DNA of 64,000 nucleotides, taken from positions 1-64,000 of the forward strand of contig CAMORK010000004.1 of assembly GCA_946623755.1 (NCBI GenBank). The letters run 5' to 3'. Source of the stretch: an uncultured Butyrivibrio sp. Its GTDB lineage: Bacteria; Bacillota; Clostridia; Lachnospirales; Lachnospiraceae. The notes beneath the pieces were generated by a model, which was given only the letters and a program-made list of their open reading frames with translations, ran no database searches and was not told the origin of the DNA. Below are positions 34,267 through 43,295 of the stretch, piece after piece. Made by a program: the position numbers and the translations under genes. Each line of letters opens with the position of its first letter. The first letter of the stretch is position 1.

Positions 34267-35949
34267 ATGGAAGGATTAATACTCACGCTACTTGCATTTA
34301 TCGTTGTTGCTTTTGCACTGGGAATAAGAGATGCGTTAAATGCAAAAAAGTACCTGATCATCAAGCTTAAAAAGAACTATGGTAATCCACCTGCCAAAGA
34401 GTATAAGTCCGACGATCTTGATCACGTTGACGGCTTTTTCAAGAATCATCAGGAGGAAGGACAGATAGATGACATCACCTGGAATGATCTTGGAATGGAC
34501 GGAGTGTTCAAGAGGCTTAACTATTGCCTTTCTGCTGCAGGAGAGGAGTACCTGTACTATCTTTTAAGATCTCCGAGACAGACAGACGACTTTGAATCTT
34601 TCGAGAAACAGGTCTCATTCATAAAGGAGAATGATGATGACAGATTAAAGATTCAGACTATCTTCTGGGAGATTGGCCATAACAGCAGATATTCGATTTA
34701 TGACTATATTGATTATCTTGAAAATGTCTCAAATGTCAGCAATACCATGCACTATGTGATGATCGTACTTATGCTTGCAGCTATAGGCTTCAGCTTTGTG
34801 AATTTTGTTGTAGGATTTATTGCGCTTGCTATTCTGATGGCGATACAGATATTATCTTATTTTAGAATAAAGAGTGATATAGATCCTTACCTTGTCACCT
34901 ATGGATATGTTATGAGAGTCATAAAGTCCATAGATAAATTTTCTGCGATCAAGGCATCTGTATTTGCTGATGATATCAGGGAACTGGAAGGCATATCAAA
35001 AGAGTTTGCATCCTTCAGAGCCGGATCTTCGATCCTTCTTTCTGCCAATAGTAAGGTGCACTCCAGCGGAAATCCGTTGGATATTCTGTTTGATTATCTG
35101 AAAATGGTGACTCATATCGATCTCATTAAGTTCAACCAGATGTACAAACAGCTTATGGAAAAGAGGGACAGGCTCGACAAGATTCTTGAGATCACCGGAA
35201 GGTTAGAGACTGAAGTTTCAGTAGCCTGCTTCAGGGCTTCTTTTGAAAACGGATATGCCATTCCCGAATTTACAGGTGATTCCTATGTGGGAAAAGAGCT
35301 TTATCATCCCCTTATAGATGGAGCTGTTAAGAATACAATTGAGGCAAAGAGCGGTGTTCTTTTAACCGGATCAAATGCATCAGGCAAGTCCACATTCCTT
35401 AAGACCTGTGCTATAAACACCATCCTTGCTCAGTCAGTTCATACAGTACTTGGTACTGAGTACAAAGCTCCGTTTTACAGGGTTTATTCTTCAATGGCGC
35501 TTAAAGATGATATCTCCATGGGAGAGAGTTACTACATCGTTGAGATCAAATCCATAAAGAGGATAATCGATAAATCCATGACTTCAGGCAATAAGGTACT
35601 TTGCTTTGTAGACGAGGTCCTTCGCGGAACCAATACTGTCGAGAGAATAGCAGCGTCCACTCAGATATTAAAGAGCCTTATGGCAAACGGAGTGCAGTGC
35701 TTTGCTGCAACGCATGATATAGAGCTCACATCTCTTTTGAAAGATATATATGAGATGTATCATTTTGAGGGTGATGTTACGGATAATGATGTTAAGTTTG
35801 ACTATAAGCTCAAGGATGGACCTGCAACCACCAGAAATGCAATCATGCTGCTTAAGGTATTGGGATACGACGAAAATATCGTAGAGAATGCGCAGAAGAT
35901 GGCCGATGGATTCTTAAAGAGTGGAAGCTGGGAGCAGAGCACTTGTTGA
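34267..35949 (+). CDS. Membrane-anchored MutS-like ATPase
   Basis: A 560-aa protein with the MutS ATPase core at its C-terminus: GSNASGKSTFL (Walker A near 367), a D-loop-like DDISMGESYY, CFVDEVLRGTN (Walker B) and ATHDIEL. The N-terminal half has no mismatch-recognition domain. Instead there is a membrane helix at 4-22 and a hairpin of two helices at about 160-200. Such MutS-like membrane proteins occur in Clostridia without a proven job, so mismatch repair should not be assumed. I start at the ATG at 34267, one base after the upstream stop; the longer frame to 34204 is a shadow. The last two codons and stop form the arm of a repeat hairpin. Confidence 0.8.
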   Translation: MEGLILTLLAFIVVAFALGIRDALNAKKYLIIKLKKNYGNPPAKEYKSDDLDHVDGFFKNHQEEGQIDDITWNDLGMDGVFKRLNYCLSAAGEEYLYYLLRSPRQTDDFESFEKQVSFIKENDDDRLKIQTIFWEIGHNSRYSIYDYIDYLENVSNVSNTMHYVMIVLMLAAIGFSFVNFVVGFIALAILMAIQILSYFRIKSDIDPYLVTYGYVMRVIKSIDKFSAIKASVFADDIRELEGISKEFASFRAGSSILLSANSKVHSSGNPLDILFDYLKMVTHIDLIKFNQMYKQLMEKRDRLDKILEITGRLETEVSVACFRASFENGYAIPEFTGDSYVGKELYHPLIDGAVKNTIEAKSGVLLTGSNASGKSTFLKTCAINTILAQSVHTVLGTEYKAPFYRVYSSMALKDDISMGESYYIVEIKSIKRIIDKSMTSGNKVLCFVDEVLRGTNTVERIAASTQILKSLMANGVQCFAATHDIELTSLLKDIYEMYHFEGDVTDNDVKFDYKLKDGPATTRNAIMLLKVLGYDENIVENAQKMADGFLKSGSWEQSTC

Positions 35950-36108
35950 GGTATTTTCGAAACTAGTGCGAGCCCTGGGTGAACACTTGACGAGGTATTG
36001 TCGAGTCTAGTGAGAATCCCTGGCTGTGACTACTTAACGAGGTATTCTCGAGTTTAGTAGGAGCGTGTTCTGGCGAGCGAAGCGAGAGCAGAACTTCCTT
36101 AGAGAGGA
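35939..36108 (+). repeat. Structured intergenic element, triple array (copies C, D, E), before rnhA
   Basis: Three hairpins of the same family. C: ACTTGTT (35941-35947)/AACTAGT (35961-35967). D: ACTTGAC (35985-35991)/GTCTAGT (36005-36011). E: ACTTAAC (36032-36038)/GTTTAGT (36052-36058). Each has loop GAGGTATTNTCGA. Unit spacing is 44 then 47 bases, and C and D share a CCCTGG linker. Hairpin 2 follows E: GTTCTG (36067-36072)/CAGAAC (36089-36094). TCCT (36096-36099) can pair with AGGA (36105-36108), the rnhA ribosome binding site. The arm of C holds the stop codon of the MutS-like gene. Confidence 0.8.
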
Positions 36109-36116
36109 GATTTTAC

Positions 36117-36605
36117 ATGCAGGTAAGCATATATTCTGACGGATCCGCCAGAGGAAACCCTGACGGACCCGGAGGTTACGGCGTAGTAATGCGCTATATT
36201 GACCCAAAGGGTGAGGTCCATGAAAAAGAAATAAGTGCCGGTTACGACAAGACCACCAACAACCGGATGGAACTGCTTGGGGCAATTGTTGGATTGGAGA
36301 GCCTAAACAGACCCTGTGAGGTTGAGATGTATTCAGATTCCAAATATGTCATCAGCGGTTTTAACGAAGGGTGGCTTAAGAGCTGGGTCAAGAACGGATG
36401 GAAGACCGCAGGCAAAAAGCCTGTCAAGAACGTGGAGCTGTGGCAGAGACTTTTGAAAGCTGTAGAGCCGCATAAGGTCAGATGGAACTGGGTAAAGGGC
36501 CACAATGGACATCCTGAGAACGAAAGATGCGATGAACTGGCCACTACAGCGGCTGATCAGGATCCAGAATTTCTTTTGCATGATGACGGCGGAGCACTCT
36601 ATTAA
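36117..36605 (+). CDS. rnhA: Ribonuclease HI
   Basis: A 162-aa enzyme cutting RNA in RNA-DNA hybrids. [12 protein letters not shown]-type start, [20 protein letters not shown] and NERCDELA hold the four acidic catalytic residues (D, E, D, D), and KGHNGHPEN has the conserved His. The basic handle [16 protein letters not shown] is present, as in E. coli. GAGAGGAG eight bases upstream is inside the structured element. Gene length is standard. Confidence 0.95.
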   Translation: MQVSIYSDGSARGNPDGPGGYGVVMRYIDPKGEVHEKEISAGYDKTTNNRMELLGAIVGLESLNRPCEVEMYSDSKYVISGFNEGWLKSWVKNGWKTAGKKPVKNVELWQRLLKAVEPHKVRWNWVKGHNGHPENERCDELATTAADQDPEFLLHDDGGALY

Positions 36606-36731
36606 CTTTATATAAAAACATGCTTGCTGATATATCGTAAACCACATCAATGGTGATATACTGTATAAGGACACTTTTCACTTGGTTTGCATGTGATATG
36701 CATACCACTTTGCATAAGGATCGGGGGCAAT
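36606..36731 (+). other. Gap between rnhA and the DHH gene
   Basis: A 126-base AT-rich gap. TATACT at 36657-36662 could be a -10 but has no fitting -35, and TGATATGCA at 36694-36702 is a weak extended -10 candidate. I see no terminator hairpin and no repeat element. The in-frame extension of the next gene into this gap has no ribosome binding site. Confidence 0.4.
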
Positions 36732-37667
36732 ATGAGCGACAAAAAGAGACTTGTGACACGAAGTGATTTTGATGGTTTGGTTTGTGCTATGATCTTAAAG
36801 GAGTGCGACCTGATAGAGGATATCAAGTTTGTTCACCCCAAGGATGTTCAGGATGGCAAGATTGAGCTTTCAGGTAATGATATCACCACCAATCTGCCTT
36901 ATGATTCAAGAGTTTTTATGTGCTTTGACCACCATGAGTCTGAGCTGACAAGAAATGCTTCAATGAAGGACAATGATAACTGGTTTATTGAGGGTCAGGC
37001 CAAGTCAGCAGCCAGAGTGGTTTACAATTACTACAAGAAAGCAGGATATGCCCTTGACAGAATATCCGATGAGATCATGACTGCGGTTGATAAGGGCGAT
37101 TCCGCTGATTTTACGGAAGATGAGATACTTCATCCTACGGACTGGGTTCTTATGAACTTCCTTATGGATGCAAGAACGGGTCTTGGAAGATTCCACGATT
37201 TCAGGATATCCAATTACGACCTTATGATGGAGCTTATCGGATATTGCGTAAATCATGATATCAAGGATGTTTTGGAGCTTCCTGATGTCAAAGAGAGAGT
37301 CAATCTCTACAATGAACAGGCAGAGCTGTTTAAGAAGCAGCTTAAAGAGATTTCTCATATGGAGGGAAAGGTTGTTGTAGTTGATCAGAAGGCAGCAGGT
37401 GACGTTATTTATGCCGGAAACCGCTTTATGATCTATGCTCTGTATCCTGAGGCTGAGATTTCAATTCATGTAGCCTGGGGCTTTAAAAAGCAAAACACAG
37501 CTGTTATGATAGGAAAGTCTATTATAAATAAGGCATCAAATTTCAACATCGGAGATCTTTGCCTTGAATACGGCGGAGGCGGGCATGCAAATGCCGGAAC
37601 CTGCCAGATAGACAATGATAAGATAGATGAAGTTTTACCGGAGATTATTAAAAAGATTAATGCATGA
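36732..37667 (+). CDS. DHH-family phosphoesterase (exopolyphosphatase/NrnA-like)
   Basis: A 311-aa protein. RSDFDGLVCAMIL, FDHHESE and VDKGDSADF are the DHH-domain metal motifs, and GGGGHANAGTCQ at the C-terminus is the DHHA1 substrate motif. Members degrade short oligonucleotides, cyclic dinucleotides, pAp or polyphosphate; which of these applies cannot be told. The ATG at 36732 with CGGGGG upstream is the start; a frame from 36687 adds a Cys/Ile-rich leader with no binding site. Its stop overlaps the mnmA start. Confidence 0.82.
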   Translation: MSDKKRLVTRSDFDGLVCAMILKECDLIEDIKFVHPKDVQDGKIELSGNDITTNLPYDSRVFMCFDHHESELTRNASMKDNDNWFIEGQAKSAARVVYNYYKKAGYALDRISDEIMTAVDKGDSADFTEDEILHPTDWVLMNFLMDARTGLGRFHDFRISNYDLMMELIGYCVNHDIKDVLELPDVKERVNLYNEQAELFKKQLKEISHMEGKVVVVDQKAAGDVIYAGNRFMIYALYPEAEISIHVAWGFKKQNTAVMIGKSIINKASNFNIGDLCLEYGGGGHANAGTCQIDNDKIDEVLPEIIKKINA

Positions 37668-38743
37668 TGAGTAACGAGAATAAAAAAGCTTTGATAGCTA
37701 TGAGTGGCGGCGTGGATTCTTCCGTAGCCGCTGCTCTTATGTTAAAAAAAGGATTTGACTGCATGGGATGTACCATGCGCCTTTATGAAAATGATATGAT
37801 AGGTGAGGACCTCTTCGGAACCTGCTGTTCGCTTAAGGACACCCAGGATGCAAGGGCTGTCTGCGAGAAGCTAGGTATTGAGTACAACATATACCACTAC
37901 GAGGCAGAGTTTACCAAGAACGTCATCGAGCCCTTTGTGTGCAGCTATGAGAGAGGCGAAACTCCAAATCCGTGTATAAGATGCAACAAGTATCTTAAGT
38001 TTGACATCCTCTATGAGAAGGCAAGAGCCCTTGGCTATGACAACATCGTAACCGGGCACTATGCAAGGATCAAGGAGAGGGACGGACACTTCTACCTTCT
38101 TAAGGCAGTAGATCAGAGGAAGGACCAGAGCTACGTTTTATATGACCTCACTGAGGAGCAGCTGGCCCATACCTATTTTCCGCTGGGAGAGATGACCAAG
38201 GACGAGGCGAGGGAGATCGCAGCCGAGTACGGTTTTGTCAACAAGGATAAAAAAGACAGCCAGGATATCTGTTTTGTACCGGATGGTGATTATGCAGCCA
38301 TGATCAAGAGGTACAGAAAAAAGGATTATCCAAAGGGCGATTTTGTTGATCTTGAGGGAAATGTCCTGGGAACCCATGAGGGAATTATTAACTACACCAT
38401 CGGTCAGAGAAGAGGACTTGGCATTCCCGCAGACAGAAGGCTTTATGTAAAGAGACTGGATACAGTCAATAACCGCGTGATCCTTGCGGATGATGAGGAC
38501 CTTTTTGATAAGGAGGTTTTAGTCAGGGAGTTTAACTGGATAACAGGAGAGGCGCCAAAAGAGCCCTTCAGATGCTTGGCCAAGATCCGTTACAGACACA
38601 AAGAACAGCCTGCCACAGTCACAATATCGGATGATGGAACGGCAAGGATCATATTCGATGAGCCGCAGCGTGCCATAACACCCGGACAGAGTGCAGTATT
38701 GTACGATGGGGAGATAGTCCTGGGCGGCGGGATCATCTGTTAA
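37664..38743 (+). CDS. mnmA: tRNA-specific 2-thiouridylase MnmA
   Basis: A 359-aa enzyme that thiolates U34 of Lys, Glu and Gln tRNAs. AMSGGVDSSVAAA is the PP-loop for ATP, NPCIRCNKYLKF carries the first catalytic Cys, and SQDICFVPDG the second. The C-terminal beta-barrel has TIGQRRGLGI and FDEPQRAITPGQSAV. Two Met codons in a row at 37664 and 37667 are both possible starts and both overlap the DHH stop. Coupling to the DHH gene is likely. Confidence 0.95.
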   Translation: MMSNENKKALIAMSGGVDSSVAAALMLKKGFDCMGCTMRLYENDMIGEDLFGTCCSLKDTQDARAVCEKLGIEYNIYHYEAEFTKNVIEPFVCSYERGETPNPCIRCNKYLKFDILYEKARALGYDNIVTGHYARIKERDGHFYLLKAVDQRKDQSYVLYDLTEEQLAHTYFPLGEMTKDEAREIAAEYGFVNKDKKDSQDICFVPDGDYAAMIKRYRKKDYPKGDFVDLEGNVLGTHEGIINYTIGQRRGLGIPADRRLYVKRLDTVNNRVILADDEDLFDKEVLVREFNWITGEAPKEPFRCLAKIRYRHKEQPATVTISDDGTARIIFDEPQRAITPGQSAVLYDGEIVLGGGIIC

Positions 38744-38760
38744 ATTTTTGAGGAGAGATT

Positions 38761-39273
38761 ATGAAAAAAGATAATATTGTTTTGATCGGTATGCCTACAT
38801 CAGGCAAGAGTACCATGGGTGTAATCCTGGCCAAGATCCTTGGCTACAGATTTCTTGATGCGGATATCGTGATCCAGGAAAAGATAGGAAAAAAACTCTC
38901 TGAGATCATAGAATCAGAGGGAATCGACGGATTTATCGACATTGAGAACAGGATAAATTCGGAAATTGAGACTGAGAGAACAGTTATTGCAACCGGAGGA
39001 AGTGTGGTTTACGGAAAAGAGGCCATGGACCACTACAAGAACATAGGCAGGGTTGTTTACCTTAAGGTTGATATGGATACTCTCACAAAGCGCCTTCACA
39101 ATGCAAAGCAGAGGGGAGTTGTAATGAGAGAGGGTCAGTCCCTTATATCCCTCTACAATGAGCGAAGCGCTCTGTATGAGAAGTATGCCGATATTACAAT
39201 CGAGGAAAAGAACCATACTATGGAGGAAGTGATCGATATCACCCTAGAAGCTCTAAGAGCTCTTCCTTTGTAA
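38761..39273 (+). CDS. aroK: Shikimate kinase-like protein
   Basis: A 170-aa P-loop kinase of shikimate kinase length. GMPTSGKST is Walker A, FLDADIVIQEKIG the shikimate-site Asp region, KQRGVVMR the LID Arg and ERSALYEKYADI the C-terminal Arg motif. Two expected shikimate contacts differ: the Arg of the FRxxE motif is Ile here (GFIDIE), and the GGG loop is one Gly short (ATGGSVV). It may still be AroK or a kinase for a related polyol. The gene converges on the minus-strand SNF2 gene with a 35-base overlap of coding ends. GAGGAGAG precedes the ATG. Confidence 0.7.
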   Translation: MKKDNIVLIGMPTSGKSTMGVILAKILGYRFLDADIVIQEKIGKKLSEIIESEGIDGFIDIENRINSEIETERTVIATGGSVVYGKEAMDHYKNIGRVVYLKVDMDTLTKRLHNAKQRGVVMREGQSLISLYNERSALYEKYADITIEEKNHTMEEVIDITLEALRALPL

Positions 39274-42200
39274 GGCTTGGTGCACTAAGAGAACCTGTAT
39301 TAAGGAGCTGGTCAGCCAGCTCTTTTTTCTTGTTCTGAAGTTCTATGATCCTCTCTTCAATGGTATCTTTCATGATCAGTCTGTAGACTGTGACAACATT
39401 CTTTTGTCCGATCCTGTGAGCTCTGTCGGTGGCCTGATTTTCTACAGCCACATTCCACCAGTGATCGTAGTGCACAACAATATCGGCTGCGGTAAGGTTA
39501 AGTCCTGTGCCTCCGGCTTTTAGTGATATGCAGAATACGGTGGTGTCATCTTCCTGGAATGCATCCACAAGCTTTATCCTGTCTTCTTTTTTGGTGGATC
39601 CGGTAAGAAGATAGTGGGATATACCTTCTTTTTGGAACAGTGTCACAAGCCTCTCAAGCATTGAAGTAAACTGGGAGAACAAAAGCACTTTATGCCCGCT
39701 TTCGGCGGCGCTCTTTATCATTTCTACGCAGAGGTCAGCCTTGGCAGAGCCACCGTCATAACCGTTGTAAATAAGCCCCGGATCACAGCAGAGCTGCCTA
39801 AGTTTTGTGAGTTCAGACAGGATCACGATCCTGTCATTTTTAATCTCTGAATCACTCTTTGAAGAAACAAGCATCTTGACCTGTTGGAGGTGAGCTCTAT
39901 AGAGCTCCTGCTGGCCTTTGGTCATCTGAGTTACTATGTTTTCCTCAAGCTTGTCAGGAAGGTCTGTGAGAACATCTTTCTTAAGCCTTCGCAGTACAAA
40001 CGGTGAGATCATCTTTTTAAGGCGCAGCATTGCTGCCTTGTCACCTTCGGTGATGGCAGGTATTTCCAGGATTTCTTTAAAGCTTTTGTAGCTGAAAAGA
40101 TATCCCGGCATACAGAAGTCAAAGATGCTCCACAATTCACTCAGCCTGTTTTCTATAGGTGTTCCTGTCAGGGCAGCCTTAAAGGACGCGCTTATGGATT
40201 TTACGGCTCTGGCAACCTGTGTAGTCTGATTCTTTATAAACTGAGCCTCGTCGATTATCATGCACTCGAAGGACAGGTATTTGTACAGATCAATATCCCT
40301 GCGCAGAAGATCGTAGGAAGTTATGATAACATCTGTTTCCTCCTCATCGATCTCCGATGTTACCCTGACTCTGTCCGGCTTTATGCCAACAGCCAGGTCG
40401 CACTTTAGGGATGGAGTAAATCTTTTTATCTCGTGCTGCCAGTTGTATACCAGTGAAGCAGGGCAGACTATAAGAGAACATCTGCTTTTTCTGCCTTCCT
40501 TCAGCGCTTCTTCTTTGAGAGAAAGAAGAAGGGTCAGGATCTGAAGTGTCTTGCCAAGACCCATGTCATCCGCCAGTATGGCTCCGAAACGGTTTGCCTT
40601 AAGGGTTCGCAGCCACATATAGCCCTTTTTCTGATAATCGCGAAGAACTCTATCAAGATCTTCCGGTATCTCATAGTTTGCACTTTCGGGATCCTTAAAG
40701 GAGTTTATGATGTTCTTGAAATCACCGCCTCTTGAGAGTCTGGTGTATTCATAATCCGCGGACTTCTCTGAGAGTTCATTTAAAAAGAGCGCTCTGTACA
40801 TGGGAACGGAGGCATGGCCCGACAAAATGTCTTTTGACGCAAGACCAAGACCATCCTTTAAGGTATACATGAGCTCCATGTCTTCGCTTGTAAGCTTTAA
40901 GATATCGCCGTTTTTAAGTCTGTAGAACTTTTTCTTTCTGTCATATCTGCTAAGGATGTCATCAAGCTCTTTTAAACTTAAGTCTTCCGGTACAAAGGTC
41001 AGTTCAAGAAGATCGGAGACAACGGAAACGCCGAGGCTTACCTTGGGAGCTTTTCTGATGTTTACGGATTTTATGGCGTCGGAGAGATATACATCACCGA
41101 GTCTGTTAAGCTCTGCCAGATCCTGAGAGATGAAGTTGTAGAGATTATCTTCTTCTCCGGGCTTGGGCGAGAGTACAAGGATGTTTTTGGATTCGTCTAT
41201 GGCATCAAAAAATCTGCCGGCAGTCTTCATCATCTGGCTTTCCTGCATTAGATTGCGCCTGATATTCTCATACACCCTGTCAATGCTCTCAAATATGTTT
41301 ACTGCAGTTTCTTCCGGTTCATTTTCCCTGTAAAGAGCTTTGATCTCACAGGTTATTTTATTCTCCTGCGGCATATCAACGTAGAACCTGAATTTTGGCA
41401 TGTCAGGAGTATATTTTGAAGGAGAAAAGCCGCCGTAGCTGACATTGAAATATTCTTCGATAACAGGGAAAAGACCTGTTGAAAACAAAGTAAGATCCTT
41501 GTTTGAAACAAAGAGCTCATTCTCTGTTCTTCTTGCAGACAGAAATTTAAGGAAGGGCAGCACCGGCTCTGCAATTTCGCTTTCCACCATGTGTAGCTTG
41601 TGCCTTCGCTCAAAATAAACCTCCGAGTGTCCTTCAAACATTGTAAAACTGCTGGATTCAAAGGTTATCCCGTTTTTATCCGTCTCGATAGTGAGGTCAA
41701 TGGGAGGGAATACGTGTACTATCTCAAGGAGCCTTTCATCGTTGTATCTGGCCCTTAAATCGGTATTGAGGAAATAAACCTGATCTCGTATTGCAAAGAA
41801 TTCATCAATCTCATGTCCGAAGAGCTCTATCTGTTTTCCGTGTCCTTTGGCATAGGTATAAGAGATGGATGAAGTTGAACCCGTCGGAAGGGAATTGTCT
41901 TTTAGCTGCCTTTCTCTGAAATAGGAAATCAGAAAACGAATGATCTTCCCAGCATTTTCTGTAAATGCTGAGAGATCATGTGTGAATTCCAGGTGTTTTC
42001 CATAACTGATGGTATCACCGTTATGGATGGCATGGAGAAGGGCTAAGATGTCTTTTAAAACATACTTATAGCCTGTGTCACCGGCTATGATGTTGAAGCT
42101 CAGTTCCAGCTTCCCTTTGCTAAGTACAACATGCGGTTCCAGATCCACAAAAGAGCCTTTCTTGTAAAGAAGAGGGCTCCTTACCTCCGGAGAATAAGCC

Positions 42201-42325
42201 ATTAGAAGATTCTTGGTCTCAAATGAGGTGTAATGGTAGCTCCCGGGAGCATCGGAAACAAACCGCCTGCCGGAGCCGGATACAAAACTGTTCCTTGAAT
42301 TAAAATCACCATTGTTATTTTGCAT
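39239..42325 (-). CDS. SNF2-family helicase-like ATPase
   Basis: A 1028-aa protein. The first 560 residues are the helicase-associated region common in bacterial SNF2 proteins. The motor follows: DDMGLGKTLQILTLL (motif I near 588), DEAQFIKN (motif II), LTGTPIENRLSELW (III), then LLFSQFTSML and RAHRIGQKNVVTVYRL (V-VI). It should move along duplex DNA and displace proteins or RNA polymerase, as RapA does. It lacks a SWIM zinc motif that I can see. Its start overlaps the hydrolase stop by 11 bases, so it is the last gene of the minus-strand operon. Confidence 0.88.
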   Translation of the reverse strand: MQNNNGDFNSRNSFVSGSGRRFVSDAPGSYHYTSFETKNLLMAYSPEVRSPLLYKKGSFVDLEPHVVLSKGKLELSFNIIAGDTGYKYVLKDILALLHAIHNGDTISYGKHLEFTHDLSAFTENAGKIIRFLISYFRERQLKDNSLPTGSTSSISYTYAKGHGKQIELFGHEIDEFFAIRDQVYFLNTDLRARYNDERLLEIVHVFPPIDLTIETDKNGITFESSSFTMFEGHSEVYFERRHKLHMVESEIAEPVLPFLKFLSARRTENELFVSNKDLTLFSTGLFPVIEEYFNVSYGGFSPSKYTPDMPKFRFYVDMPQENKITCEIKALYRENEPEETAVNIFESIDRVYENIRRNLMQESQMMKTAGRFFDAIDESKNILVLSPKPGEEDNLYNFISQDLAELNRLGDVYLSDAIKSVNIRKAPKVSLGVSVVSDLLELTFVPEDLSLKELDDILSRYDRKKKFYRLKNGDILKLTSEDMELMYTLKDGLGLASKDILSGHASVPMYRALFLNELSEKSADYEYTRLSRGGDFKNIINSFKDPESANYEIPEDLDRVLRDYQKKGYMWLRTLKANRFGAILADDMGLGKTLQILTLLLSLKEEALKEGRKSRCSLIVCPASLVYNWQHEIKRFTPSLKCDLAVGIKPDRVRVTSEIDEEETDVIITSYDLLRRDIDLYKYLSFECMIIDEAQFIKNQTTQVARAVKSISASFKAALTGTPIENRLSELWSIFDFCMPGYLFSYKSFKEILEIPAITEGDKAAMLRLKKMISPFVLRRLKKDVLTDLPDKLEENIVTQMTKGQQELYRAHLQQVKMLVSSKSDSEIKNDRIVILSELTKLRQLCCDPGLIYNGYDGGSAKADLCVEMIKSAAESGHKVLLFSQFTSMLERLVTLFQKEGISHYLLTGSTKKEDRIKLVDAFQEDDTTVFCISLKAGGTGLNLTAADIVVHYDHWWNVAVENQATDRAHRIGQKNVVTVYRLIMKDTIEERIIELQNKKKELADQLLNTGSLSAPSLTKEELLELLG

Positions 42326-43295
42326 TATTCAAATATCCGTCCAAAGTTCTGAGTACATCTGAAAAATACTGCTTGCGTGTTGTTTCATCCGCATTGAAGA
42401 TTTCGTGTCTTGATTTTTCATAAGTATTAAAGACTGCTCCGGGAACCTTTTCTTTAAAGGCTGCATATCCTGCAGGATCTATAAGATGATCCTGTCCGGC
42501 AGTCATTACTGTTATGGGGATGGTTATAAGACCTGCTTTTTTTATTGCCTTTCTTGAAGCCTTCATACTGGCGACTGCCCAGCCGAAGGAAGCTCCGCAG
42601 GTCTGATAGTGAACATCTGCAATTCTCTGTGCCAGCTGATAGTCAAACCTTGGCACTGAAACTGCACTGCTGTTTGTCACAGTAACCTCAGGGTTAAAGT
42701 GCTTCTGATTTGGCGCCAGTTTCCTGCTCTTGCCGGTAATGGCTGCAAATATGCCTATGAGACTCTCTGCAATGGGAGGATAGTCTGCGCCTTTCATCTT
42801 CAACATGGGGGAGCTGAGTATTGCTGCTTTAAATACATCCGGATGCTCTTCGAGGTAGAGTGTGCCGATGCATCCGCCCATGGAATGAGCGATCATCAGA
42901 AGAGGAAGGCTACCTGCGCCGGGAAGTGCAACAGTTTCGATGAATTTATGAAGGTCTTTTACATAGGTTTCATAACTGTCGATATAGATGACGTCCGGCT
43001 CCGGGCATTTGCCTTCTGAATAGCCGTGACCGCGCTGCTCAAGGAAAAAGACCCTGTAGCCGGCCTGATACAGATACCATAAGTATTCTCTGTATTTTCC
43101 GATGAACTCAGCCATTCCGTGAACTACGACGATGTTGGCTTTTGGAGAGGCTGGAGAAGCAGTAAAGTAGCGGAGCCTGGTGCCATCAAAACTCACAAGT
43201 ATATCAGATGTTACTTCTGAGTCGAACCATGCTTTATTCTCATTTTCCATGGAGGAGAGAAAGTCTTCCTCTCCGAGAAACTTTATGTCTGTCAT
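42315..43295 (-). CDS. Alpha/beta hydrolase, monoacylglycerol lipase/lysophospholipase-like
   Basis: A 326-aa serine hydrolase. VVHGMAEFIGKY is the oxyanion strand-turn, LEQRGHGYSEG and AHSMGGCIG (nucleophile Ser) fit the Hydrolase_4 group, and GQDHLIDP with YEKSRHEIFN provide the Asp and His. No signal peptide. It probably frees fatty acids from monoacylglycerols or lysophospholipids; substrate is inferred. The start overlaps the symporter stop by 4 bases, so expression follows the transporter. Confidence 0.83.
   Translation of the reverse strand: MTDIKFLGEEDFLSSMENENKAWFDSEVTSDILVSFDGTRLRYFTASPASPKANIVVVHGMAEFIGKYREYLWYLYQAGYRVFFLEQRGHGYSEGKCPEPDVIYIDSYETYVKDLHKFIETVALPGAGSLPLLMIAHSMGGCIGTLYLEEHPDVFKAAILSSPMLKMKGADYPPIAESLIGIFAAITGKSRKLAPNQKHFNPEVTVTNSSAVSVPRFDYQLAQRIADVHYQTCGASFGWAVASMKASRKAIKKAGLITIPITVMTAGQDHLIDPAGYAAFKEKVPGAVFNTYEKSRHEIFNADETTRKQYFSDVLRTLDGYLNNAK

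Noticed and set aside
34267-35949. Mismatch repair MutS
   Set aside because: No mismatch-recognition or connector domains; membrane helices instead.
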